NCBI GenBank assembly: GCA_028673005.1
Contig: CM054120.1
Span: forward strand, 59,456,057 to 59,520,056
DNA length: 64,000 bases
DNA from: Tanypteryx hageni
Lineage: Eukaryota > Arthropoda > Insecta > Odonata > Petaluridae
Direction: 5' to 3'
Each line of letters opens with the position of its first letter. Position 1 is the stretch's first letter. The position numbers were made by a program, and so were the translations under genes. This document shows positions 1 to 10,770 of the stretch, piece after piece. The notes under the pieces are model-generated. The model was not told the DNA's origin. It searched no databases and saw nothing but the letters and a program-made list of their open reading frames with translations.

Positions 1-587
1 TTGCCTCCGATTGAATTAGCATTTGTTAAGCCTTAAAATAGACGAAAGAATTGCGTTTTTCGCTTCGCGCTGTTTATGAAGCATCGAAATTAATGTTGTA
101 AGTAATTTCGAACTTAATATATTACAACTTTAATAATTAAAGATTATTATTAATATTCAGTAGACTTGCGTGTGGGCTGTAGGCATTTATAACAATTGTC
201 GAAAAGAAAAAATCTTCTTTCTTTATTTCAATACTGGAATGTTACCTATTCGTATGGGTGAGACAACTATAGTTGCAGATATAAATTATAAAAACAATCA
301 TTACATTCAAAATATCAGTTGTCTAATTTTATAAGGAGAAATTGGCTATTAATACTTTTAAACATCCTAATTTCTAAATTCGCAGAATATTTTGCGGGTG
401 CCACTAGTTTCTTCAATTAAAAACATCAATAAAGTAAAAGAATTTAAATTTACATTTTTTATATTAAAAACAGAAATTATATTTTTACATTATACTAAAA
501 AATTAAAAATAATTTTATTTGTATTGTAGATATTACATACAATTTAAATCACCCATATCGATTTCATCCTAGCAAATTTGTTAATTA
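1..587. other. AT-rich stretch, no gene recognised
   Basis: No long open frame, RNA gene or recognisable repeat terminus is visible. It borders the hAT transposase remnant that starts at 588 and may include decayed 3' sequence of that element, but no inverted repeat could be found to bound it. Confidence 0.4.
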
Positions 588-917
588 CTATATCCCAATT
601 TGATATATTTTCTTAAAATCTGAGATATCTAGGGACAAAATTGCTAGATTTTTTAATCCTTTTGTCGCCATACAACTACGCAGGTAATTTTTAATTAATT
701 TCATCTTTGAAGAAACTATTTCCATGGATGCTACTGAAATAGAAATAGTCAAATAAATCATATGTGCTGTGCAAACGTTGCAATAATCAGATGCTAGCCC
801 CCATTTAATAATCAGAAGTTCCAAATATTCCTTAACATCCTTGCACTCGTTTAATACAATCCTCATATTTGAATTTGTTGTTAGTGCTATTATTTCGTCT
901 TGTAAACTTCGAGTCAA
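588..917 (-). pseudogene. hAT transposase C-terminal (dimerisation) fragment
   Basis: The 109-residue minus-strand frame ends with the typical hAT C-terminal dimerisation signature: a serine/alanine-rich turn, then SKMKLIKNYLRSCM, then LKNLAILSLDI. In ZMYM1-like and TTF-type hAT transposases this region reads close to S-K-L-K-L-I-K-N-Y-L-R-S-x-M followed by L-x-x-L-A-I-L-S-I-E. The catalytic RNase H-like core is not recognisable upstream on the minus strand (918-1300), so only the tail is preserved. No inverted repeats or target duplication were found. It is a transposon relic, not a host gene. The same signature recurs at about 12.4 and 26.4 kb, in sequences too different to be copies of one recent element. 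Confidence 0.7.
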
Positions 918-1544
918 AGACTTTTATATTTATCGTGAAATATTTTTGAGTTAACAAATTTCAGATGCGCTTAATATTAAAAGCTTCTCTGGTTCTAAAA
1001 GACTGATAAAATGTCTTATTTCTATTGTTTTCTTGATTTGCATACCTATTTGTGATGTCACCCAAATCAAAAACTTTACAAAAAATATTCATTTGAAATT
1101 TCCTGCTTTACTTCTAATAAACTGTTCTTCATCGAAGAACTTCCTTTGAATTTGAATTCGTTTTGTTTTTAACTCGATTAGTATACCATATTGTATAGCC
1201 GTTTCAGTTGCATAATTTCTAAATCCAACAAAATCATTTTTTAGAGACAAAAGTGTTTCGGAGCATTTTTACGTTCACCCGAACTTACAATCCGCCTCTG
1301 TTAATGTACTTGCACTGCACACTTTTTTAGTGTGAGACACTGGCGCACATTTTTGAGGCCCTCTTGAAACGGATAAAAAGAGAACAAATTTTTAAATGTG
1401 ATTTAGAACGTTTCAAGTAAGATTTGAATTTTCACGATAAGAAAATTAACCTTCATACTTTTCTCCGTAAGAAGTTGCAAATCCCATAAAATCTGTAGAC
1501 AACTCAAATATATTTGAAAATTTTAAGGAAAAAAGGCTTGCAAG
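918..1544. other. Intergenic, no gene recognised
   Basis: Stops are frequent in all frames. It may hold the decayed middle of the hAT transposase whose tail lies at 588-917, but I could not recognise catalytic residues. Confidence 0.3.
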
Positions 1545-1725
1545 TGAATAAATTGATTTTTTCGTGTTATCATAAGAGTAATAATATTATGCTCTGGCGT
1601 CGTACTCAGGACTCTTCGGATTTTTTCATTCCTTTTTTTTAACTGAATCAAGTTTTTCAGTCAAATTTAATTCTGCTACCTAGCCGGGAAGATTGTTAAA
1701 CTTTATCAAAATGAAGTGTGACGGA
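1545..1725 (+). repeat. Interspersed repeat family A, copy 1 (partial)
   Basis: Aligns by eye with 2740-2905 and 31485-31650: a cgtgttat block, then a 'ggcgtcg-a-c-cagga' block, a T-rich run, 'ctgaatcaag', and a block ending in 'ctagccgggaag' and a TT(G/T)-ATAAA-like string. Only the 3' part of the family is present. No coding capacity is seen, and the family is not one I can name. Confidence 0.55.
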
Positions 1726-2464
1726 CAGTGAAAATGTCAATTTATATAAAGACTAGTGTATTGCCTGTCATATGATGGTTGTCAGTTACTGTATTTTTGA
1801 AAACCCATCGTAAGACTGGTAATTCTAATGAAACCATACATCTTAAGTAATCGTAACTCATTATTATGGATAATCAGTAATTTAGGTTATTTTGCTAGTG
1901 TGCATGCGTTTTGAAATTCAAAGGGGAATTTAGAAATGAATAATAACAGCTGTAATTATTCAGTAAGGGCCGGTATAAAATTTTACAAAATAGAGATTCG
2001 GGAGAATATCTTTCTCATTCTTGTTTTCTCCAATGACGAGCCCCTTGTCAAAAATGAAGTAATAATAATAAATAAATAATAATATTCCCTCCATCATGCC
2101 GTCCCGCTCACCCTCCTTTCTTCTCCCATTCCTTTCCTCTCTGTCTCCCCCCCTCTTTCTGTCTCTTTTCTCACAACTCCCACTCTCTCTTTCGCCCCTA
2201 TTACACTCCATAGCTCTCCCTCTTTTTCTCCTTCTCCTTCTTCATCTCTTTCCTCCCGTTCTTATCTAATTCTATACCTTCCTTAGTCTCTATGAAACTT
2301 CCATTCAATAGCCCTTTCTTCCTATCTCCCTCCCCACATCCCCCTCTCTCTTACTCTACATCTAGATAGTCGTTTAGTTAAGCAAAAGGATCCAAACTAA
2401 ATACCAGTCCCATTAGGATTACGTAATTTCGCGAAAAATCCAACGATAATTTAAGGCACTCATA
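1726..2464. other. Intergenic; pyrimidine-rich block at about 2085-2360
   Basis: The block from about 2085 to 2360 is almost pure C and T on the plus strand, made of short CTCTCC/CTTTCT-type runs. It resembles the pyrimidine-rich spacers of the 150-bp units at 6.1-6.5 kb, but I could not place the unit's conserved core here. No gene is seen. Confidence 0.45.
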
Positions 2465-2910
2465 TATATCACATTTATGCGGGTTGAGACAGCAATCGAT
2501 TCTCGAAGTTTAACAATGTCGTGGTCGGCAAGGCAACATCCCATTTAAAAGCCGATATTTTCCCAAAATATGTGATTTAAATGTTTAACATGAGAGATCT
2601 CGAAAGGTAGACGGCAAAAGATGAATAGAATAAGAACCTGCGGTAATTTTACTAATACATAACTTAAATTTGAAGATCGTGCGTCAATTATTTCTAATTT
2701 TTATTTCCAAAAGAATGAAAGCCTGCACTTAAAAAAATCACTTTTTACGTGTTATCTTACGAGAAATGGAAATCACCCCACTGAAGCGGAACCCGCGTCT
2801 TTTTCTTATTTTTTTCGTCATTTAATTTTTATATCTGAATCAAGCATTCCTGCGAAATTTCAACTTTCCACCTAATCGGGAAGTTTGATAAAACGTATTG
2901 AAAATCCAAT
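2465..2910 (+). repeat. Interspersed repeat family A, copy 2 (internally deleted)
   Basis: Its 5' half matches 30530-30665 (shared ttgagacagcaat, ggcaaggca, attttcccaaaatat and agtagacgg-type blocks) and its 3' half matches 31485-31650. The copy at 30.5 kb carries about 700 bp more between these halves, so this copy has an internal deletion (or the other an insertion). It lies just upstream of the hAT element at 3030. Confidence 0.6.
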
Positions 2911-3029
2911 GATGACGTCAGCGTAAGACACACAGCCCGGCTTTTATTAATAGAGATACATTCAATGTCTTTTCGTGCACACGTAGTTTGAATAAAATTA
3001 AAAAATAATTTAACCATTCAACGTGAATG

Positions 3030-5244
3030 CAGTGGCGGATCAAAGGGGAAATTCGATGGGGGCGGTCCCCCTCTCCCCATTTTATGTCCTCATCACCCTC
3101 CGATGGCTGCATTCTCAAACCAATTCCGTGCTAAATTCCTCTCTTCAACCCTTCATATTAGGTACAAACGACCAGGGCCAGCGCGTGCACGGGTGCAACG
3201 TGTGCACCGAACACGGGCGGCCGACATGAGTTTATGCACTTCCTCTGACAAATTGAGGGGCGGTTCACCCGGTGGTTGGATTCAGTAATGCCTGAGCACA
3301 TAAGACGAAGGAATAAACAGAAGATGGTAGCTTACTCATATTTCAATTTCTAAGTGAAATTTCAGAAGAAATTTTTGAAGTAATTTTAGACATGCGTAGG
3401 AAATCGAGGTATTTTCAATAATACTTGTCTACCCTGGATGTAAGCCATATGGAACAAATTACCGTAGTAATCCCATTTGTAGAAATTAATACCGAAATCG
3501 GAAGAGCTGAAATCCACGAGCACTTCCTTGGGTGTTACCCAATTACGGAATCAACTGGAGAGGGATTCCCCCTATTTGTCTTTTAAATGTTGGAAGATTA
3601 AATTGAAAATGTTCAGGATATCAGAGGTCAGGGTTACGAAAATGCTCCCAATATGCGTGGTAAGTATAATAGCTTACAAAAAGAATTTTAGATATCAATT
3701 CATGGGCTTTTATTGTGCCATGAGCTTCTCACAGCCTAAATCTACATAATACATAATTTAATTTATACCTCAGTTGAACATCTACTGGCAAATATAACAC
3801 GACATTATACGGATTTGCTTCACCAACATCGAGAGTAAGGTTTCTGTCTCATCGGTTGGATATGCATCGCGATTAGTAAGACAAAAGACAGTAAAGAACT
3901 CGTTTAGGCAGAATTTCCAAACTTTGAGGTCGCTAAGATAATATTTTCGGTCGTGATCTAGTCTGATAAATTTTTAGCCTAGTTTCCAGAAAGGAAATAG
4001 GCTTATAGTTTTGCCGTTGTGTCTGTCTGTCCGTCCGCAACCCTATTAACCTTTGAACTAATAGACCGATTTTCATGAGACTTGGTAACAATCTTTTGCT
4101 ACATGGGCCGAGCTCCCGAAGATAGTTTTTGTTGCGAAGATTAAAGTCCCGGGTTCGATTCCAGGAACTATCCTTTCCAGTAGATTTACATGGTAAATCT
4201 GAAATCCATCGTGCCGCATTAAGATATCTTAGAATTGTAATATCGGAGCGAGTTTTGTACTCTTCTCTGAGGCAAAATATGAATATTATAATTTTTATTG
4301 TAGAATTGAGCTTATCAATTGTATTTCTTCAAATTTCGCGTAAATACTGGCGATTTTTCAGTTTTTATCACTCATTACGAGAGTGTTGCCATAGCAACAA
4401 CTACTGTCAGACTCAGAATGGGTATATTCTAATACGTACACGCGTTAATTATACCGCACAAATACGCGTGATCGATTTAATATTTCGTTTAATGTATTTG
4501 TAGTATTTTATAAAGCTAGATTATAAAATTTGGGAACAGAAAAGGAGACATACCCGCGATGATTTTAAAGCTATTAAAGCAAATATAAGAATGAAATAGA
4601 TGATTAAATGGAAAGTAGGCATTAGAAGTTCTGTTTGGATCATCTTGTTTCTATCTTCTAACCAGAGAAAACAATTTATTTCTCGTTTTATATTTTCGGT
4701 GGACGATCCTATTGGAATTAGGCAAGTGCCTTTTTTGTAATGCCGTGAATCGCAGATATTACATCTTTTGGGATCCGTATTCATCGTTAGATATTTTGGC
4801 GAGCGGTGGTTGGGGGGACATCTGTTCTATGAGATGGTAGAGGCGATGAAATGTTTACGCAATCTACTTAAAACGGGTTGGCGATGGAGGTCCTGAGCAT
4901 CCCTGCTGTACAGGATATTCAGCAAGAACACTCGGAACAGGAATTGAAAATTCGCTGATGGTAATGAAGAGAGATTCCGAGATATGTGTACCTATGGGGG
5001 GTGGGAGGAAGTGGGGGGGAGTGGCGGCCAACTTGATTCCGCACACGGACTGCCAATAGGCACGCGCCGGCGATGCAAACGACAAACGAAAGAAATATCT
5101 GACAAGGGAACTTTTGCCTGGATCCATTCTGACAAGGCTAAGGATATTAAGGACAATGAGTAATCGGGAATATATCACTCAAGGAAAGGGAGGGGCTACT
5201 GGGGCAATCATCCACTCCTTGGGATGTTTCAGGATCCGCCCCTG
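3030..5244. mobile_element. hAT-type DNA transposon, 2.2 kb, perfect 8-bp target duplication
   Basis: The left end reads CAGTGGCGGATC and the right end, reverse complemented, CAGGGGCGGATC, agreeing at 11 of 12 bases. The flanking 8 bp are identical: CGTGAATG at 3022-3029 and at 5245-5252. An 8-bp duplication is the hallmark of hAT insertion. Both subterminal regions are rich in G or C runs, as is common near hAT ends. No transposase domain could be recognised in any frame, so this is probably a non-autonomous element or one that captured unrelated sequence. Inside it, 3975-4170 contains an unclassified repeat with a gtctgtctgtccgtccg string and a tRNA T-arm-like ggttcgattcc. Confidence 0.85.
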
Positions 5245-5252
5245 CGTGAATG

Positions 5253-6118
5253 ATAATCTAAATAAAAGATCGAATAAAAATATACGCTAACCTCCTTCTA
5301 TGAAAAACTCCGTTGATCGTAGACTTGGAATATCTCCAGCTCTCAGGGTGAAAAACATGCATTCTCCAATGGGAAAAGTCTAATATTAACACTAAAAACT
5401 CACATAACATCTTGAGAAAAGACAAAAACATATCAATAATTCCCAAGGAAATCTAACCTGCAATTACTTGTTAACAGATTCGTCAAACACTAAAAGATGC
5501 ACACCTCTTGATTGACATTACCGCAACGATGGACGTTTTGGAACTAATGCGGACAAACTGCTCTTCTTTACCTCACCGTAAGTATTCCTGAGCTGCATGC
5601 GGCTCTTTAAGAACTTGCGCACGGCTCCCGAGAGCCACTCTTCCCGTTAAAACACCTAAAAGCTCCCAGGACGAAATTGGCTTCGTAAATTATTTAAATA
5701 GAAATTGGAGGGAATAAAAACTGTGGACGTATTATTAGAAGAAACATGTTTAGGGTGATGGCAAGAAGGAATAAAATTGATTGGTTTCATAGTCCCTTCA
5801 GTAGGTGAGCGAATCATTCCGCGAAAACATACGTCATTAAACAAAATGATTTCCTATTGTCAAGGGTGGCAAATTGTTACAGCGCAAACAGTTGAAAATA
5901 TAGTTTTTTTAAGGATATATTAGAAAATGGAATATTAAGCCAACCGTAATTCTAAAAATAACATAAACCATCCTTCATAGCAACGATTATAATCAAAGTA
6001 CGTTTACTTCAATATACATTTGCATTAATGCAACCATTCCTACGTTTCTTAAAGAGACATTATTGTAAGGTAGCGTAATTGCCCGTCAAATATAACGGAA
6101 ATGCGTTAAGTATTAAAT
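5253..6118. other. Intergenic with a hAT-end-like stretch
   Basis: No gene is seen. Around 5590-5640 the text 'gcggctctttaagaacttgcg...ggctcccgagagccac' resembles the subterminal region of ZBED/GTF2IRD2-type hAT elements, but no inverted terminus or target duplication was found to bound it. Confidence 0.35.
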
Positions 6119-6514
6119 TGAAGGCGCTTCACATTCTTTCTCCTTTTTTCTCTTCTATCCTCCTCCCTCCCATTCTCTCTCCCCCTCCCCCTCTCTTTTC
6201 CCTGGAAAATAGACTTCCTAGTCTCAATCTCGCCCTAATAAATACAATTATTTTTCTATCTATTCTCTATCTCCCTCTCTCTTTCTCCCCCTTTATCTCC
6301 TTCTTCCTCGCCAGCCCTCCCTCTGCCCCCATCTTTTCATCCCTCCTCTAAAAATAGACTTCGTAGTCTTAATCTCGCCCTAATAAATACAATTATCTAC
6401 ATATCTTTCCCTCTCCCTCCTCCTGTCTCTCTCCCTCCATCCATCCTTTGATCTCTATCTTCCTCGCCATCTCTTCCTCATTCTCTCCCTCTATCCTTCT
6501 GCAAAAATAGATTT
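6119..6514 (+). repeat. Pyrimidine-rich tandem units of about 145-153 bp
   Basis: A conserved core (aatagacttcctagtctcaa then ctcgccctaataaatacaat) begins near 6206 and again near 6351. A partial third copy starts near 6503 and breaks off after about 15 bp where the LINE-associated sequence begins. Cores are separated by CT-rich spacers. A fourth core occurs at 11439 on the far side of the LINE. Confidence 0.65.
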
Positions 6515-6641
6515 CCGTGGCTCATACCCTCCCGTGGTATCTAATATTTCTGAGTTGCCTTCCAATGTGGCTTTACTCAACGTCGGGTATTAAATTACAG
6601 GCACCTCACCCGTGTTTCATAATGGTCATTGTTAATAAAAG

Positions 6642-9377
6642 TTATATTCGCCGCTTTTTAGGAGGGACCCTATCCTCTTCACCTGTGGATGCCAATGCTC
6701 TCTTGTACTTATCCCAGACCGACACTTTGTTAATTGCGAGATCGCGGAGAACGTCATTCGTTTTATTTTCCAGGGCGAGTTTGTATTTGTTAGCCAAATC
6801 TTTGGCAAAGTCCCTAATCGTTGGTATCCCTAGCATTTCATGGACATCAACATTTCTGCCCCATGTCCTGCCTATTCGGCTTAAAATCTTTCTCTCCGCG
6901 ATCTCGAGTATTTTCCAGGATTTCTGCATGAGAAAGCCCGTCCACACCGGTGCAGCGTACATAAGTGTCGGTCTGATCATTGCCTTATATAGGTGTGTTT
7001 TTAATTCCCTGGACACGTCAGTTGATTTAAAAATTGGGAAGAGTCTGGCTCTCTTCCCTGCTGCTGTAAGGTTGACCCTTTTTACATGGACGTCAAACCG
7101 TAGTTTCTCGTCCATTGTTACGCCAAGGTATTTAATATGTCTAGCCCAGGGAATTTCAACACCTTCTATTGAGAGCTGTCTCGGCAAATCGGCATCCCTT
7201 TTTTGGAAGAGGATTGCTTGGGTTTTTTTGGGGTTTATCTCAATTCTCCATTTCTTGTAATACTTAGTGAGTTTTTCAATTTGCCTCAGGGCGTAACGGA
7301 CGGCCATTTCCGGCTGGAAGCTTCTTGTAATTATTGCACAATCGTCCGCGTAGAGGGCAATGGTGGAGTTCCAATCCCCCTCATCCGTCGGAATGTCACC
7401 CGTGTAAATAGAAAATAGTAATGGCCCTAGGACACTCCCTTGTGGAACACCAGCTGCTATCCTCCTTGTCGAGCTTTCGGCACCATTCCATTTTACAGTG
7501 AATGGCCTGTCGTTGATATAAGACTTTATAAATTTCACCTGCCAAGAGGGGAATTTAGCTATAAAAAGTTTTTGCAGTAGGCCTAAGTGCCATACTTTGT
7601 CGAAAGCTTTGCTTATATCAAAAGCTACTCCAACAGATACATTCTTCCTGTTGAAGGCGTCCGTGATAAAATCTACCACCCTCTGCAGCTGATGTGTTGT
7701 GGAGTGTCCTGCCTTAAATCCGAACTGCATTTGGGGGATCACACCATGCCCTTCCGCGTGTGTCAGTATATGCGGGTAGATAATTTTTTCGCATACTTTC
7801 CCAAGGCAGGAAAGGAGGGATATCGGTCTGAAGTCAGTGGCTTTTAAGACCTTCCTTCCTACCTTGGGTATGCATATGACATTTGCATGCTTCCAGCCGG
7901 CAGGGTAATGTCCTATCCTCACCACTGCATTGAGAATCGAGATAAGGTATTCTCCTGCAGAGATTGGCAGTCGCTTTATTAGTTCGTAGGGGATGTTGTC
8001 TTTGCCTGTCGCCTTCCCCTTTGGTAGGCGTGCTATAACTTCTGCCAATTCTCTGATGGAGAACACCGGAGTGGCTTGATCCTCGATGTGCTGTGCCCTT
8101 AGCATGGACTCTATCTCCTCCATTTTTATGTCTGGGGTGTATTCTGTTGCGTCATTGGGCGTGAAAACCTGTTCTAAATGAGACGCAAGGAATTCGGCTT
8201 TGTCAACAGACGTGGTAAGTTTGCCTCTTGGGCTCTCCACCAGAGGGTCGCTCCTGGCAGAATCCATTAGGGAACGCGTATACTTCCATATGGAGTTGTC
8301 GCTTATATTGAGGTCTGCTAGTCTAATGGACCATTGGTACCTCCTCAGGCGCCTCAGTTGATCCCTGATTTCTCTGTTTAATCCCCGGAGATCCCTCTTT
8401 TGGTCGGCAGTACCGTAATGGTTAAACTGCCGCCTCACCCAGTTTCTTTTGCTTATAAGATTTTTGATTTCGTCAGGGATCTCCAGGTTTTCTTTTGATT
8501 TCATTGCTCTACGCGGAATAGCTTTTTCCGCTGCGTTATTGATTGCGTTCCCCAACAATTCTGCCGCTTCATCAATTCCCTCCCTGGTGGATATCGTGGG
8601 CACATCGCTTGGTAGTGACTCCGTAATTATTTTCCTAAAATTAGCCCAATCCGCAAGTCCATAGCACATGCGGTGGTTGTCCTGTTGATAAAACAATACT
8701 TGTGTTCCGATCCTCAGAACTACCGGGTAATGGTCGCTCGTTAGCTCTGGGATCGTTTTAGATATTGTCCGTTGATCAAAATTCTTGACCAGTGCAAAGT
8801 CAAGGACACTTCCTGTGTTCCTTGGTCCTGGTCGCGTCGTTGTTCTCGGAGCCACTACCCTAAATTGGTTATCTCGTGCCCATGTCTTTAAAAGATTACC
8901 ACGCCTGCTCTCTTTACTGCAGTTCCACGCCCAATGCGTTGCATTAAAGTCACCCGCTATTATTACTCCATTGTCTATGCTAAGGAGCCCGTTTAGGTCT
9001 TGCATGCGCAATTCTTTCCCTGGTGGGATATAAGTGCTTATGATGGTGAGGGTTCCCATAGTTGTATCCGCTCTGACCCCTACTGCTTCTATCGGGCCAG
9101 AGCTTCTGTCGTCTATTTTTGCGCATGCAATACCTTCACGGGCGAGGATAGCCACTCCACCCCCTCGAGTATTATTATCTCGGTCCCTCCTAAATATCTC
9201 ATAACCAGGAACAGCCCAATCCTCATTCGGTTGAAGGTGCGTCTCCTGTATTAAAATAATCTTTACTGAGTGTTTCCTCAGGAACTCAATGAGCTCCGGC
9301 GTCTTATTTCTTACAGCCCCGTTTGCATTCCAGTGGGCCATGATGATCGCAGTCGCTTGATTGACCCTAGCGTCCAT
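6642..9377 (-). CDS. LINE ORF2: endonuclease-reverse transcriptase
   Basis: This 911-residue protein nicks target DNA and reverse transcribes the element's RNA at the nick. An N-terminal APE-type endonuclease spans about residues 13-225, with the expected motifs: N18 in WNANG, QETH at 44-47, GDFN at 142-145, LDF near 192-194 and SDHYP at 214-218. The reverse transcriptase follows: GKATGKDNIPYE (454-465), FRPISLLSCLGK (516-527), the first catalytic aspartate in FDISKAFD (586-593), GVPQGSVLGPLL (643-654) and YADD (676-679). No RNase H domain follows. From memory this is close to the length of Drosophila jockey ORF2. There is no internal stop or frameshift. The ATG at 9377-9375 overlaps the end of ORF1 by 11 bp, so translation probably depends on ORF1 termination-reinitiation or a related mechanism (inference). 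Confidence 0.95.
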   Translation of the reverse strand: MDARVNQATAIIMAHWNANGAVRNKTPELIEFLRKHSVKIILIQETHLQPNEDWAVPGYEIFRRDRDNNTRGGGVAILAREGIACAKIDDRSSGPIEAVGVRADTTMGTLTIISTYIPPGKELRMQDLNGLLSIDNGVIIAGDFNATHWAWNCSKESRRGNLLKTWARDNQFRVVAPRTTTRPGPRNTGSVLDFALVKNFDQRTISKTIPELTSDHYPVVLRIGTQVLFYQQDNHRMCYGLADWANFRKIITESLPSDVPTISTREGIDEAAELLGNAINNAAEKAIPRRAMKSKENLEIPDEIKNLISKRNWVRRQFNHYGTADQKRDLRGLNREIRDQLRRLRRYQWSIRLADLNISDNSIWKYTRSLMDSARSDPLVESPRGKLTTSVDKAEFLASHLEQVFTPNDATEYTPDIKMEEIESMLRAQHIEDQATPVFSIRELAEVIARLPKGKATGKDNIPYELIKRLPISAGEYLISILNAVVRIGHYPAGWKHANVICIPKVGRKVLKATDFRPISLLSCLGKVCEKIIYPHILTHAEGHGVIPQMQFGFKAGHSTTHQLQRVVDFITDAFNRKNVSVGVAFDISKAFDKVWHLGLLQKLFIAKFPSWQVKFIKSYINDRPFTVKWNGAESSTRRIAAGVPQGSVLGPLLFSIYTGDIPTDEGDWNSTIALYADDCAIITRSFQPEMAVRYALRQIEKLTKYYKKWRIEINPKKTQAILFQKRDADLPRQLSIEGVEIPWARHIKYLGVTMDEKLRFDVHVKRVNLTAAGKRARLFPIFKSTDVSRELKTHLYKAMIRPTLMYAAPVWTGFLMQKSWKILEIAERKILSRIGRTWGRNVDVHEMLGIPTIRDFAKDLANKYKLALENKTNDVLRDLAINKVSVWDKYKRALASTGEEDRVPPKKRRI

Positions 9378-10725
9378 TGCCGTTTTGAGCGGTTATGGCG
9401 GCTACTAGGGTCTGAATTAACGTCATCATGGCCGTCATTTGCTGCTGGATAGTTGCCGTAAATTGGGCCATAGTCGCGACTAGTGTTTTCATATCTGGGT
9501 CGCTTTTAAAATTTTTCTCTTCCCTATTGGGCTGCTCCTTGGTTTTTTTCTCTTCTAGCGGCGGAAATTCTTTTTCCTCGATCCCTTTGCCAGGTTTACC
9601 TGGGAGAGTCCAGACTGATGGCGGTGGGGGGGGGACCTGGATGGTTCTGTGCGTTTTGTCGTTTTTCTTTTCTTTGGATTTGAGCGCCTCTTCGTGTTTC
9701 AAATAGACTGGACACCTACGAGAAAAAGATACATGCTCCCCTCCGCAATTACAGCATTTGGCCTTGGTTTGAGATTTGTCTTTAGGGCAGTCTCTCCCTT
9801 CGTGGGCCCCAGCGCACTTATAGCATCGAGGAGATGCGGTGCAGTTCTGGGACCCGTGTCCATACCTATTGCATCGAAAGCACATCTGCGGCCTCTGGTA
9901 TTTATACGGTTCTAGATGTACCCTGTGACTGCATATTTTTTTTACTTCTGCCATAGTCGTAATTTTAAAATTTTCGTTTTTCTCTATCGTTGCGACGTAT
10001 AAGTCTTTTCTCGTAGGTGCCAGTTCGCGTACTGCCACGCACGGTATACCTAGTTCTGATAACTCTTCTCTGATAAAACCCAGGTCCATCCCCTCATCCA
10101 GCCCTTTGATAAGGTACCTGACAGTAGTATTTGTCTTTCCTGCCCAGGTATGCATCTGGGCGCCAGCCTCTATTAGGTATTGTTTAATACAATCGTACTC
10201 CTTCTTAGTGGTCAGTTGAAGTCTTGACCCGTCCTTCGTCTTTATAATGGTAAAATCATTATTTCCGATCTTTTGTCTGATTGACTTAACAAAAGCGGTA
10301 TAATTCATTATGTCATATACAACAATGGCCGGCGGCCTCTTTTCCTTGGGACTTGGTCTGGGGGTATCTCCCGGTACGTCTATGAGTGGGTCGTACCTAT
10401 TATTGGTATTTGTCGTAGAAGTAAAAGTATGCGGTTCGTATCGTCGCCGTCTTTTCTTTGCCCTCTCCACGGTTGTGAAGATGGCCGCGTCATCGATATG
10501 AAAATCTCCGGCCGGGTCAAGCCCTACTTCATCCTGACCATCCTTGTTACCTCTGGCTGGCGCTATATCGTCCTTTCTTTTCGTCTGGTCTCCCTTGTTA
10601 TTTTCCCTATGAAATAAGACGCTCCTAATAGCAGAAGGGATCGGGATCCTATCCCCTACATGGGTTGAGGTGCCTTCTTCGCTCCGTGGAGCTGCTTCCC
10701 TATTAGGGGGCGGTGAGCGGATCAT
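9367..10725 (-). CDS. LINE ORF1: gag-like RNA-binding protein with three zinc knuckles
   Basis: This 452-residue nucleocapsid-like protein is expected to bind the element RNA and form the ribonucleoprotein used for retrotransposition. Three cysteine-histidine knuckles are visible: C282-x2-C285-x4-H290-x4-C295, C301-x2-C304-x3-H308-x4-C313, and C324-x2-C327-x3-H331-x6-C338. Such a knuckle series is usual in Jockey-clade and related arthropod LINE gags. An N-terminal basic run (KKRRRR near residue 91) and a proline-rich patch (PPPPP near residue 375) flank the conserved part. The C-terminus is rich in methionine, threonine and glutamine. The ATG at 10725-10723 was taken because the upstream sequence is repetitive 5' monomer. 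The TAG at 9369-9367 lies inside the start region of ORF2. Confidence 0.93.
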   Translation of the reverse strand: MIRSPPPNREAAPRSEEGTSTHVGDRIPIPSAIRSVLFHRENNKGDQTKRKDDIAPARGNKDGQDEVGLDPAGDFHIDDAAIFTTVERAKKRRRRYEPHTFTSTTNTNNRYDPLIDVPGDTPRPSPKEKRPPAIVVYDIMNYTAFVKSIRQKIGNNDFTIIKTKDGSRLQLTTKKEYDCIKQYLIEAGAQMHTWAGKTNTTVRYLIKGLDEGMDLGFIREELSELGIPCVAVRELAPTRKDLYVATIEKNENFKITTMAEVKKICSHRVHLEPYKYQRPQMCFRCNRYGHGSQNCTASPRCYKCAGAHEGRDCPKDKSQTKAKCCNCGGEHVSFSRRCPVYLKHEEALKSKEKKNDKTHRTIQVPPPPPSVWTLPGKPGKGIEEKEFPPLEEKKTKEQPNREEKNFKSDPDMKTLVATMAQFTATIQQQMTAMMTLIQTLVAAITAQNGNGR

Positions 10726-10770
10726 TCTGTGGGGGAGAGTTAGGCCTGTCGCCTGTCGAGATAGTAAAAG

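Noticed and set aside
4117..4175. Possible tRNA with ggttcgattcc T-arm
   Set aside because: The T-arm-like string and a gatagtt/aactatc pair are present, but the spacing is too short and no anticodon arm can be folded.
6517..7260. 247-codon plus-strand open frame
   Set aside because: It lies antisense to LINE ORF2, has no domain of its own, and its codons mirror the RT frame.
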